Part shown: positions 1 through 11,250 of the stretch, in pieces
Layout: each line of letters starts with the position of its first letter
Numbering within the stretch: the stretch's first letter is position 1
The notes under the pieces: model-generated
Databases searched by the model: none
Seen by the model: the letters and a program-made list of their open reading frames with translations, nothing else
What the model was told of the DNA's origin: nothing
Program-made: the position numbers and the translations under genes
Assembly: GCF_000264905.1 (NCBI RefSeq)
Contig: NW_006763132.1
Location: forward strand, 786,906-850,905
DNA length: 64,000 nt
Direction: 5' to 3'
From: Stereum hirsutum FP-91666 SS1
Lineage: Eukaryota; Basidiomycota; Agaricomycetes; Russulales; Stereaceae

Positions 1-2033
1 CCTTTCCAAGGTCGCTCGGCTGTCGCGCGACAGTTCCGAGTCTTCGGACCGAGACCCCAAAGACTATCGCGCGACCGGCACAACACTGGCCCGTTCATCC
101 TTCCCTCTTCTCTACTTCACTCTTCCTCCTTCCTTCGCTCGTTCGCTAGATCTCCCCTAACCTTGTCATGCCCCCCTTTTTTTTCTCACTCTTTTCTTCA
201 CTCCCTCATTGTCGCCCCACGATACCTGTAGCCAGGAAGGCCGTCCTAACAGCGCTATCAGTGATAACGCTCCAGGGTGCGGCCGCGACGGTTGAGCAGT
301 AAATGAAACGGAAGTTAGAATGAGGGAAAGCTGTATCGTGGAGGCTGGGTGGCCTGCCGGAGGCTCGGGCCATTGTAAGTGCTTTTAGCCTTCTCTATCG
401 TTCTCTCTTTTGTGATCGTACCACTGCTCTCCCTCGACACTCCCCGTCGAGCTCCCTCATCACATTCACACCCTCTCTTTCTCGCCCACTCCCACCCACT
501 CCCGCTTTTCTCCTCGTTTCTTCATCGCTCGGCGCTCGTTTTCTCACTCACGACCTTATGCGCACACCCGCGCTCGCAATCACTCCGTGAAGTGGATCGC
601 GTTGGGTGCGGCCTCCATCCTCTTCTCTTCTCTCTTCTTCCCTCGTTCACTCAACCTCCCCCAACTTCGTCGTGTCTTCTTCCCTCTCCCTTCGTCAATG
701 GCATACTCACCCTCGCCTTTCCTTCCTCACCCCCTCATCGTCGCTCAACAACATCCTTAGCCAGACCAGCGACATTCCGGGCCCGTCGCTCTCCCTTACT
801 GCATCCACGTCCTCTCTTCCTTGCTCACTCCCATTTTCATCCCAGCTCCTTAACCCCTCGGCACTCGCCCTCTCCCATGCGACCTCTCACATACACGCAC
901 ACCTGCGCTTGCACATGGGTGCGAGGGACATCGGTCGTTGTATTCGCGGGTTGTGAAGTAGAAGAGGTGCGTCACCCTCCTTTATACATACCGCATCAAT
1001 TATTTATGATCCTCCGGCATGCCATACAACTGCGTCACGACCACGCTGCGAATCAGCATTCGTCGGGTATCGTCATTGAGGAGGGTTTTGGTCGAGGGAT
1101 GGGCCTGGTAATTATTGGCAGCCCTTCAATGGCTGAGCTGGTAACAGGAAGACGGTCTTAGAGGTGATTGTTTGTGTGTATGAACGTTGTTCGATACCCG
1201 TAGTGTAGTATCATGTAAATAAGTAAAATATGTGTATTTTATGCATTTATGGTGGAATTGGAATGACTGGAGATGTCAGTCTCCAGACGTTCCAGACGGT
1301 ATTTATGATCCCAGACGAGGTCCTGGTCGCGCGTCGGTCTTTCTGGGTTCATGCGCTTGTCTGGAGCTCTCGAAACTCTTGGGAAACTCTGGAGACTGCC
1401 TGGACGGCCTGGTCCAGACGCGTGCGACCTTGCTGATGTAAGTTGTCTAAGGTCTGATGAAGTCTTATCTGGCTTGCTGGAGTTTGCTCAGTTCTGCCCA
1501 TACAATGAAGTCCGACAAAGTTGGCTGAGGTCCGTCGAGGCTTGACAAGGTTTGACATGGTCTAATGAAGTTGTCTCACATCGTAGCTCATAAGACCTCA
1601 CCAGACTCAGTCAGACTCGGACATCATAGTCCCTCATAATTTGAACAGAATATCTGTTTTCCGTCCAAGAAAAACCATCATACCGCAGGCTGAGCATCTG
1701 GCAGCGTAAATTTGTGAATAAACAAATATTTGAGCAAGGGACCACACATCAACAAGAAAGGAGAAGGGGGCTGGCATCAGCGAAGGGAGGAAGAACATGT
1801 GTAGTGTGATAGGAAATAATAAGTGCCCATGAGAGCTATGTCGTGGTCACGGACATCAAGCCGGGTGATTGTAAGGGTCGCAAGAGTACTGCAGGTCATG
1901 AAGGTCAGTGAGCATCAAGAGTGTGAAAGAGGAAGATAAGAGACTGAGAGAAGAAGGGATTGAGGAGTGTAGTGAGCTTGACGAGATAGGGGGAAGGACT
2001 AAGATGGGTTTTTCCTCACAGGAGTGATGTGGG
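1..2033. other. Pyrimidine-rich, gene-poor left edge
   Basis: I see no supported gene here. The plus strand from about 80 to 960 is rich in C and T, which opens long but low-complexity reading frames (379-1161 and 606-956) made mostly of Ser, Leu, Pro and His; these look like composition artefacts. Two stretches, about 160-240 and 700-790, resemble each other loosely. From 1260 to 1620 there are degenerate short repeats built on GTCTGG, GTCCGA and TGAAGT. No clear promoter or splice pattern was found. Confidence 0.5.
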
Positions 2034-4411
2034 TCAGGTGGTCTGGGTGAAACGAACAGAGATGGTGTTCCATACTGGAGCAACCATATCGTTCGATTTG
2101 ATCTGGTCTCCAAAACGAGCCTCCTGACTAAATGGAGACGACTGTTTGATTCTTGAATAATCTACCCATCTCGTCGAATAAAACAGCTTCAGGTATGCGA
2201 CATCGATTGTCTGACCATCTCTAAGAGCGTATCTGCGAGGACGCCCGGTTCCTGATCCATAGCCGACAGTGAGCTCGCCTCCAGCGGGGATGCATTGTTG
2301 TGCATTGCTACCTTTCGCTAAGCTCGGTTCGTAATAAGACACTGAGACGTAAGCATGCATCAAGGAGAGAACGTGAGCTTCGCGGACGTAGAAGTGATCA
2401 ATATTAAAGTAGCGTACTGATGCTCAGATCGCTCATGTCAAAGTAAAACAAAGCGGCGTAAAGGGGAACGTCGGTCCCGTTGATGATCTTGAAACCGAGA
2501 ACCTTCTTTACTGACACGGATACGTTCAATGCACCATTATCGATGAGATTAGTCTTCGGGTCCTTCTCTCGGGTGAATCTCTTGAGGCTGGGCCCATTGC
2601 GAACCTCATCAAGCTCGAAACATTCGAGACGAACATCTGCAATGGGCTCATCGGGATTGGCTTTGGTCGGTTCGCGAGAGAGGTGGAAGTAAAAGTTTGC
2701 CGCGCTCGATATGACACTAAATACTCTGTCGGCGAAGCGGATGTTGGCAGAGTCTTCGTCGTCAAATACGTCGTCGAACGTGTCGTCATCATATTTGGAG
2801 GTTTCAGAGGTTTTGCGGCAGCGGACTCGGTATTGTAGCCGTGCAGAAGTTTTTCTGGGGTGGATGTCGGATGTGTATCGCTGAATCTTGTAGTACAGGG
2901 TTTTCAGATTCTGGTCCCTCCAGATGCCGTTCTTGACCTCGAAGGCAACCGTATCGTCTCCATCCATCACCAACCTCATGTCAGGAAGGACCCTGAGCCT
3001 CCCATTCGAATGCGCATCGTTGACTAGAGCGCTGACTCTGGTCAGGAGAGGCTTCCCTGGAGGAATAACTAGCTTCAAGCTCTCCGCCGAACCTTGTCCG
3101 TGAATTTGCCGAGCATAGGCCACTCCAGACGGAGGGAGGTGGAAATCCGAATAGCCGTCTGTGGGCTTCAAGTCAGCGGAGTCGTGGGTGGTTTTTATGA
3201 CGGTGAGGGTGGCAAGAAGTTGTGTTTCGATACTTTTGCTGCCGTAGACATTGAAGCGGGCCGCGGTATTGATTCCGGAAGCCTCGCCAGCATTCAGGTG
3301 GAATATCCCGTCGTGCTCTGACTTCGTGACCTCGAAATATACAAGAGAATCGAATGTCTTGAAACTGAACAAGAGCCTGGCTTTGTCACCGCCTATGCAT
3401 TGAGGATTCTGGCTGTGTACACAAGACAGGCATATAAGTATATGTTACGGCGTCCTTAGTCCCGTTACAATTCTTGACAGTCGACTTACCGATCAAGTAT
3501 AGATAGACGATCAATAAGGCTCTCGTATGTTAACCCATCCAGCTCACCAGCATTCCCAGCAGCGCGGAGCGCCTCGAAGAGAGCTTTGGAGAAACGTCCA
3601 CGTCCATTCTCTTCTAAGCTGACCTCTGTGTCTTTGCATGCGGCCAGGACGATGCTAGACCAAAATCCCGATGTCCTCGGGTCGAACTTTTGATGGTGCG
3701 CACGAGCAACCTGTTCGTCCAATTCTGGACTGGAAGTGGTTGTAGACGGCGTAGCCTGATGTTGCAGGATGGTGGGCAGGATGGTGGGCAGGATGATATA
3801 GTCATTGTCGAGATCCACACTGCGTTTCATGATGTACGTATCGTCATCTTCGTGCCGAGCTCCCCCGCCAGCGTAACAACAGTCTAGGATAACCGTCTGT
3901 CCAAAAAGGACATCATCAGCTCCATAGACTAAGAGTGCTTGTTACTCACAATATTATTGCCTTTAGCCCGAGATATATCATTGAGCACGTTGGCCAAGGT
4001 AAGGCTGGGGATACCTTGTTTTCGCATGTCAATATTTGCCTCCGGAAGAAAACCATAGGGACAAAGCAACTGCACTCGTCCGTGCTCGCGCCCCCCGGTG
4101 TTCCATCCCTCAGGAAGCTTTGCCAGAGCCCCATGCCCAGCAAAGAAGATAATGATAGGGTCGTTCTTCTTAATGGCGTCGTTTGTCGCAAGAGATTCCA
4201 GTTCCTTCAAGATGTTCTTCCGAGTTGCCTGTTGATCTCTAAGGTTACGGATACGTTTGATTGGAACCCGCGTCTCAAAGAATTTTGAAGCATCGTCAGC
4301 ATCGGCGACGGCACCACGCAGGCTGCTCATGTATTTGTATTGGTTGATTCCAATTATAAGAGCGAAAATATTCGAGGGAGGACTAGCCCGAATGCAGCTG
4401 AGTGAGCCTGG
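2034..4411 (-). CDS. Caspase-like (metacaspase-type, clan CD, C14) protease
   Basis: Likely cysteine protease of the fungal caspase/metacaspase group. The exon opening at 4411 reads ...IFALIIGINQYK then LRGAVADADDA, the usual first strand of the fold. The catalytic His lies in IIFFAGHGA (about 4165). The next exon begins TVILDCCYAGG, with the catalytic Cys in DCC (about 3885). Intron boundaries GTGAGT...ACAG join the two. The 3.4-2.4 kb exon and the last exon (2363-2034) form the C-terminal region typical of Agaricomycete caspases, including GELTVGYGSGTG, LRDGQ and VDVAYLKLF. The protein is about 700 residues or more. One or two short 5' exons probably lie upstream to about 4580 (an ATG at 4576 is possible), but I could not join them in frame. 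Family known; substrate and role (programmed cell death, heterokaryon incompatibility) inferred only. Confidence 0.85.
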
Positions 4412-4599
4412 CTGTAATGGAGGTGGTCGTTAATACCCACAGGTCGTGATCGTTTCCGTCGTGACTGTGACACTATATTAGCTTGATGTCAAGGGGAACA
4501 GCGACTTTACTGACGTAGATTGAGGGTCAGTTTTTGACTTCTTTGAGAAGGAGGGACAAGACCATGAAAATGTCATGTCGATCAACGAAGTGATTGTGC

Positions 4600-6516
4600 G
4601 TATGCGATGAAGAAGAGCGTGATTGTCAACTGTTGGGGGTGTGGACGAGAGATTCGACCGGATATGAGGCCTGCTTTAAAACATCTGGTGAACTGTGAGG
4701 CACTGATGGACAGTGTCGTATTCCCGCGATATCCTCCATTGTAAATGGAAGCTGTTATGGTTTGCGCATGTATAGATCATCTTGATAATGAAAATAGTGT
4801 TTAGACCATCGAGGGCGACGGCGCTAGGTCTACTGCGACGCTTGTCGGGCAAAACCCGAATGGACCTAGGTTCTTAGTGATCGGCTGATCGATGTCGAGC
4901 CGTTCTGCTATAGGAAGGAACTAGCCTGTGTCATGTCAGGGAATGCGATTGCGGAAAGAAGGAATGCGGAGTCCACACAGTCCCAAGTAAAGTAAAGATG
5001 GGGTAAAAGAACGCTGAACCATGCAGTTAGTATACCTGTATGGCACCCGCTATTGCACTGGAATCAGAACAGTTGAGACAGTGCATTGCAGGCAAAGAAT
5101 CAGGATGGCTGTTCATGTCCAGAAGAGCGCAGAGAAGCGTTATCTATATGCATACAGTCGTGCTCCTAGACCACCGGCCGAGGCATGGAGGAAATACGGA
5201 GCACGCCATTTTTGGGGTCTAACAAAAACTGGATGATGATATGCACTAGCCTTCGAAAGAGCGCGCTCTAAAAAGTGAAATCATTCCGTGAACGAAGAGT
5301 CCAGCGCAGCGAAGATGCTTTCGATTGCCTCAATGTTCACCTATCATGTTTTTTCGGGTGTTCACCCGATCGCTCATTGAAATCGCTCAACAACGTATAG
5401 TGAGACGCCTGTTAAATATGGACGCTGCCCAGCTCCTAACCTTCGGTGTAGCTAAAACGCCGTGTTAACTAACTTTTTTTAGCAACCAGTATCCATCTCT
5501 AGTTTCTCATCGCTTCCAAAAAAACAAATTCACCTGTCAACGTGCAGCGCAGCGCCATCGCCATGGATCACGGGGGCGATTAAGTAGATCAGGAGGCAGT
5601 GAATTCGTTGAATCATCACCTGCGAATTAAAATAAGTAGTGCCACGTCGTGGAGAACATGTAGAACCTAATCTGCGAAATTTGTTTCCATCTTATCAACC
5701 CGCACCCGCGGTAGCGTAATGGCCATGTGAGAAAATCCGAGGATCCTGTGAGGCAGATATATACTCGCTACGAAGCGCCCACATATCATGAGTCGTGATC
5801 ATAGAGGCACTGGTATTGCACCGCCGGTTGTCTCATTCATCGCAAGAGATCCGCACGGTGCAGAGGTGGATGTCAGCGCGCTTTCTGGTATACAGCTTCG
5901 TGCATCAAGTCTATAAAAAATATCTGAGACGGAGTAAAAGTGCATTCAGCCCTGTTATTCGAGAATCAAAATTGGATTCCTATAACTTGGGCTGCTATGA
6001 AGAGCACCAGGTCGACGATACTTAGGCAGTTTGCGCACCTGCGACACAAGATGAAAAGAAAGGCGAACCACACATACGCACCTTCTTTGGTATCTCACCG
6101 TTCACGGCAGCATAAGACTTCCACTGCCACCAGAACCTACGACACAGAAGATCCAGGCGGTCATCCGACATACCATATAGGTAGGGCTCTCACCCACTCC
6201 CATCTCTCGCGGCGTCCCGTGGTTGCTGTCTCACCATCTGGGATGCTCGAAATGATTTTGGGAGTGTAAATGCTAAGATTGGTCGAAGTACGAGTATAGA
6301 GAGAGTTGAGAGTAGGACCTTCGTGAAAGGCCTCAGCAGAACAGAGTAAGGCAGCGCTATTCCCTCCTGAAGCCGTTTCCTTCCTTTTTGGCAATCCGGG
6401 AAGTTGGAACGCGCCACGAACGCGGCTCGGCGGAGTGGCCACACGTGATCAACTCCGCCTTGCGCCGCGTCGACTTAGACGCAAATTCGTACAAGTAACG
6501 TCTAGTAGAAGATACC
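4600..6516. other. Intergenic region, no gene supported
   Basis: Nothing coding is convincing across this 1.9 kb. Two imperfect hairpins are visible: around 4830-4872, where CTAGGTC faces GACCTAG with CGGG/CCCG at the tip, and 5354-5369 (TCGGGTG-TT-CACCCGA, a perfect inverted repeat). The open frames at 5021-5236, 5795-6269 and 6161-6444 lack recognisable motifs or splice context. Confidence 0.4.
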
Positions 6517-8180
6517 ATGGGACGCTTCCGCTTCACCTCTGAGTCTACTGCCAGAATCCCTCTGTTAGTGTCACCTCAGAGCACCACCTCGACCAGAAAG
6601 GCATTCGATGATCTCATGCGATCATTAATGGCTCCAATGCTATCTGATATACAATCCGCTCCTGCCCTTGCTCCTGACCCCTCCGTTGCCTTCTCTGCCG
6701 CCGATTCTCCTACCATCATGTAATGATTCCACGACGTCAACTTCGTTCGACGACATGGACTTTTCTGCATCTCTTGATCCCGATCTGGAAGCTTTCAACT
6801 CGATGTTGCATGGTGATACGTTCTCGTTCGATCTGAATTCGAGTAAGAACCCGGATGCAGTCGCCGACAAACGTGCCCATGGTACATGGACGTGGACTAA
6901 CAATCGTCACCTCAGGACGTGCACCTGCCACGGCATCAGCCCATGGCCAGTCTAACTCCTCAGCCTCCGGGCTGTAACTTTCAACGACTTTGACGACATA
7001 ACGTTCATGATCGATCCCTTTTTACTCTTCATCTCTCAACCCTGCTTCAATCACAGCCTCGGCTTTTCCAACCCCAACACGTCAAACCTGCAAGGCGCCT
7101 CGCAGGTCCAGTCACAAACCGCGCCTCCAACGACACAGTCGCAGAGCCAGAGCCAGTCACCGGAGGCGTCGACGATCGCGCCGATGGACCCTGAGACACC
7201 TATCTCGGTATGAACTGATGACTGGTGTAGAGTCGGAGATCCAGATCGTGAGAGGAGAGGGTTTCGGGCAGTTCTCGCAATTAGGTGCGTCCGCGTCGAG
7301 TCGCCGTCGTGATCGTGTCTTTCATTCTACGAGGACGAACGGAGCGTTAATGAGTTTTGGATCTGCGATGGGTTTAGGTGAGAGGGCGATTGTGGAGAAT
7401 AGGGAGGTGGGTGTGGGTAGGGAGGGTGGGGGGTCGTCGTCTCAGCAGCAGCAGCAGCAGCAACCACAAGCAAGTAGTCAAGTACAAGCACATACGCAGC
7501 CTCCAGCAACGATACCCGCACCCGCACCCGCAGGATCATCTCAGCCACAGTCATACCCACAGCAGCATCCCCCAGCATACTTCCTCCCCGGCCCCGGCCC
7601 AGGGACCCCATATTCGCCCTCAATGTCAATGCCACCCACTCCCGCGCCTTACCCGTATGCGTACGCGTATCCGTATCTGCACCCCTCTCCACACGCGTAT
7701 CCGCATCCCTCGCCACACGCGTATCCGCATTCGCATCCCTCGCCACACGCGTACGCCTACGCCTATGCACACCCGCCTCCGGGTCTTACGTCCACCTCCC
7801 TTCTTGCTACCGTGCTCGATCCGCGTCATCAGCCACAGTACCCGCCTCTGTACGCTCCACACCCTGATAGCCTGGGCCAACATTCTCCGGGTTCTACATC
7901 CTCCGCATCCCTTCCCACAATCGCGAACGGGGCTCGTAACCCCTCTTCGACTGGGCCGAACACAACCACAACCACAACCACTTCGACAACGGCGGCGAAG
8001 TCAGCTAGCGCAAAGTCAAAGAAAGAGGATATCATCAAGAGGGCGAAGGAGAGGCGGAAGGCGTTGCAGAAGGAGTTGGAGAGGGCGAAGGTGGAGCTTT
8101 GGGAGGTTACGATTGAGCAGGGGGTTTTGGCGCATTTGGTTAAGGAGGAGGGGAAGGCGAAGGTGGGGGGCGGGAGGTAG
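6517..8180 (+). CDS. Low-complexity protein with C-terminal coiled coil (putative regulator)
   Basis: Not recognised as a named family. The N-terminal part starts MGRFRFTSES at 6517, continues in a shifted frame (FDDMDFSASLDPDLEAFN, 6740-6890) and then as VTFNDFDDITFMIDP (about 6975-7020), acidic and aromatic stretches like activation domains. The long last exon (7218-8180) has a Gln run at 7444-7465. It also has a Pro/His/Ala/Tyr-rich region with tandem PSPHAYPH-like units (7640-7780) and a lysine-rich helix at the C-terminus (KKEDIIKRAKERRKALQKEL...WEVTIEQGVL) that looks like a coiled coil. The basic patch before the helix is short, so bZIP is not established. Frame changes near 6720, 6900 and 7213 must be small introns or errors; the model is approximate. 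Confidence 0.5.
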
Positions 8181-8445
8181 TTTAGTCGTGTGGCGTGGCG
8201 TGGTTGGGTAGGTTGATGAGTCGGGTTTTGGTGGATTGGTAATGGGAGGAAAAGGGATGAGGTGTTGAAGCCTGACGTTCTGTTCTTGTCGGTATGAGTC
8301 TGGTGCTGCTCGAAATTATGTCGTTCTATGCTATGAAGGTTTGTCTAATTGAGATTATGCTCGTGCGTGTGATGAACCCGTACATATTACATTCCTCGCG
8401 TGCGTCTAAGATCGGTCCTGGTAATTATTTAAGAGCACCGTTCTT

Positions 8446-9315
8446 TCATAATCTCGCCATTAAGCTCTCAACATGCTCTCTCCCACCACTCTCCCAGTCA
8501 TCACAACACATCGCCAAAACCCTCGAATCAATCCTCTTCCTCCCCTGCATCGGATCTCCCTCCCTCGGCTCTCCATATCCCTCCTTCCCCTCCGCAATCG
8601 CGACATACCACCTCCTCGTCCCCTCCTCCCTAAACCCCATCCTCTCCGCAGCCCTCACACTCGCATCATTACCCGCATACGCCCTCCATTCTACCCTCCT
8701 AAGACCGAGCGCGCCAGCCCGTCGAGTAGGCAGTTCGAGTGTGAATTGGAGGAGGAGGCAGACGGCGTGGGTGGTTATGTGTGTTCGTTGGAAGGAGGGG
8801 AAGGTCATGAGGTAGCCGATTTCGGTGCTTAGGTTTGTTGGGTCGGAACGTATGAGGCCTATTACGCCTGCCATCTTTTCTTCCTCTTTCTCCTTCTCCT
8901 CGCTTCCTCCTTCTCCTCTTCCGTCGGGAGATTCAGACGCCCCCTCAGTATCAATCGCAAGCCCCCCCTTATCCAACACCGCAAACAAACACCACATAGA
9001 ATTCCTCCTTACGCCATACTCCAAATAAGTGAGGAACTCAGCAAGAGATCTATGTTCACTTGGGAAATGCTGCGTAAGTTCTGGATGGGCGAGGACTTGG
9101 GAGATGTAGGTCGAGGCGTGTAGGCGGGGGATGAAGGGTGTGAGTCGGACGCGGGAGGATTCGAGGATGGATGTGTGGGTGTGGGTGTCGAGGGGGTAGC
9201 AGAAGTTGATGTCGTAGGGAGAGGGACCGTAGGCTGGTTCGAGGGAGGTGGGGGTCACGGTGGGAGGGGGAGTTGGGGGTCGATAGGTGTTTGTGAAGGA
9301 GGTCGGGTCAGCCAT
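8446..9315 (-). CDS. GNAT-family N-acetyltransferase (RimJ/RimL-like)
   Basis: Single-exon 289-residue protein, start at 9315 and stop at 8446. The N-terminal 45 residues are Pro/Thr rich. The acetyltransferase domain then follows: SSRVRLTPFIPRLHAS (first strand of RimJ-type GNATs), an insertion rich in Glu/Gly, GVIGLIRSDP, the STEIGYLM strand, and the C-terminal EWRAYAGNDASVRAAERMGFREEGTRR, which matches the acetyl-CoA-binding and late-strand pattern (N.aS.r..ek.GF..EG). It should transfer acetyl from acetyl-CoA to an amine; the substrate (protein N-terminus or small molecule) cannot be told. It lies tail to tail with the preceding plus-strand gene, whose stop is 266 bp away. Confidence 0.8.
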   Translation of the reverse strand: MADPTSFTNTYRPPTPPPTVTPTSLEPAYGPSPYDINFCYPLDTHTHTSILESSRVRLTPFIPRLHASTYISQVLAHPELTQHFPSEHRSLAEFLTYLEYGVRRNSMWCLFAVLDKGGLAIDTEGASESPDGRGEGGSEEKEKEEEKMAGVIGLIRSDPTNLSTEIGYLMTFPSFQRTHITTHAVCLLLQFTLELPTRRAGALGLRRVEWRAYAGNDASVRAAERMGFREEGTRRWYVAIAEGKEGYGEPREGDPMQGRKRIDSRVLAMCCDDWESGGREHVESLMARL

Positions 9316-9539
9316 GATGGAGTTCTAAGCGCGTCGAGCAGGAATAGCGAACTGAAGTAAGACTATACAATCATATCGTGATATCCAAGTAATCGACGCA
9401 TGACTCGAATATCATTTGGTATTGACCGGTTGACTTGCCACAAGTCGGTTGTGGCGGGTGGCTCGCGGACTTTGAAAACAGATGGTTCAGTTGACCGGAC
9501 TACTTACCAGGAACGGCGTGGGGCTCTGGTAAATGCATA

Positions 9540-10987
9540 CTATCACTCCAGCAGTGTTCGGTCGCAAAACACTGAAAGTCTCGTAGGGCTCTTCCTCCGC
9601 CCTCTTACTGTGGCGAAAAAAAGTATTGCCCACGCCACTCTGGGCGAAGACTTAGATCCTTCCTTTCTCAACGTCAACAAATGGATTACATTTCCAATTT
9701 GCATCATATAAGAGGCATGTAGGGCCTATGCAAGTAGATCACCCGCTTTGGAGATCTTGCTGTATTTTTGGAGAAAGAAATTCAAAGAAAGCCTGTTTTA
9801 ACTGTGAGAATGAAAGAATTTATTGTAGGATACAAAGTGTATGTTTCTCCTCAGTTTAAAATATGTGCACACACCTTACATGGTGTAGTAGCTTGATATG
9901 AGTTTTCCCAGAATTGTTGATCACAGTGAAAGAAAGCACACCAGGGGATACAAAGGAGTGTCACTCTCTGTGGTACACATCGGCATTGTAGCACATGGTG
10001 TGTACAGCAAGAGATAATGTTTGATGTTATATCATGAATGTACAATGATAGTCTATATGTTACATTGCAAGATTTAGCACCAACTTCCATAGATAATGTT
10101 TTATGAGGGGGTATATGGGCCACACCTAGTGCCACCACTCTATATACCTCGGTGCAGTTTTGTGTACCCAGCACCACAATTCCCATAAAATTCAGAGTAT
10201 GATACTACATTCGTCAAGGTGTATGCACATATTTTTTTTGGAAGAAATCATGCACTTCATAGCCTACAATAAATTCTTTCATTCCCACAGTCAAAACAGG
10301 CTTTTTTTGGATTTCTTTCTACAAAAATACAGCATGATCCTCAAAGCGGATAATCTACTTGCATAGGCTGTACATGCCTCTCATATTATGCAAACTGGGA
10401 ATGGAATCTATTCGTTCACGTTGAGAAAACAAGGATCCACAAAGGATCCAAGTCTTCGCCCAGAGTGGCGTGGGCAATACTTTTTTTCGCCACAGTACCT
10501 CACGAGATTTTGTATACATGCTGGCAAACATGTATGCTTCAACCCTAGGTACTCACATTGACCAAAAGTTGTCTCTGCTCCTGTCCGGATCAATTCCGGT
10601 GGTCGCGGATGGGTGTTCGGTCAATTCTCCGCCACACCATTGCGCTTCGTTTTGTTGAGAACACCCAACCTGTACTCCCTCGGAGAATTATGCAGTACCA
10701 TTAAATCCCATAGAGGTATTTAACAGCCAACGGTCAAGAAAAACGAGAAGGAGCTGCTGCTCAGAGAGGTGGAATATGGCCTAAACGGCCTAAAACGGCC
10801 TTTTTTATCCTTTAGTATATTCCCCACTCATAGACGAGACATTGGTTTGTGCCCAAAGCGTGTGTACGTCACTTTGATAACCCTGGATATCATCTCCAGA
10901 AGGTTTGGAGAGAAACAATGGGGAATTGCGTGCGTTGGAGCGCAATACCGAACACCCATCTAATACCGAACACTGCTGGAATGATAG
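9540..10987. mobile_element. TA-flanked TIR transposon, outer of a nested pair
   Basis: The 23-bp ends (9540-9562 and 10965-10987) are inverted repeats with one mismatch. The left begins CTATCACTCCAGCAGTGTTC and the right ends ACTGCTGGAATGATAG. Both are flanked directly by TA (9538-9539, 10988-10989), the target duplication used by Tc1/mariner-superfamily elements. Extra copies of the CCGAACACC terminal motif lie inside near 10615 and 10950. No transposase reading frame is present, so it is non-autonomous. A second element (9608-10495) lies within it. Confidence 0.7.
9608..10495. mobile_element. Nested MITE with about 250-bp inverted arms
   Basis: The outer 44 bp match nearly perfectly in inverted orientation. 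The left starts CTGTGGCGAAAAAAAGTATT at 9608 and the right ends AATACTTTTTTTCGCCACAG at 10495. TA dinucleotides at 9606-9607 and 10496-10497 form the target duplication. Similarity between arms continues inward to about 9835 and 10250, giving a foldback of 888 bp. There is no coding capacity. Ends and TA duplication suggest a Tc1/mariner-type MITE inserted inside the outer element. Confidence 0.75.
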
Positions 10988-11250
10988 TATACTGCGCTGC
11001 GAAATACCCAGAGGAAAATGTGAAGACAGCCGACGGTGTATCTGTACCCATTAATATATTTCCGAGAGCACTGCACGACTGAAAGATGAGTAGCCGAAAT
11101 GAGGATTAGCGAGCCGAGGGGGTGGCTGTGACGAGCGCCTGTTGACGACGTCCGCGGTTGCATCTGCCCGTTCTCTCGTTTAACTCTATTTAATTGGCGG
11201 CCCATCTCCCATGGCACTGCGCCCATAGCCCCCGTCTTCACAAGCCCACC

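Noticed and set aside
379..1161. 260-codon open frame at the left edge
   Set aside because: Extreme Ser/Leu/Pro/His content in a pyrimidine-rich tract, overlapping similar frames, no motif and no splice context; a composition effect.
6161..6903. Minus-strand frames opposite the first exons of the coiled-coil protein gene
   Set aside because: No motif, and they overlap the better plus-strand model.
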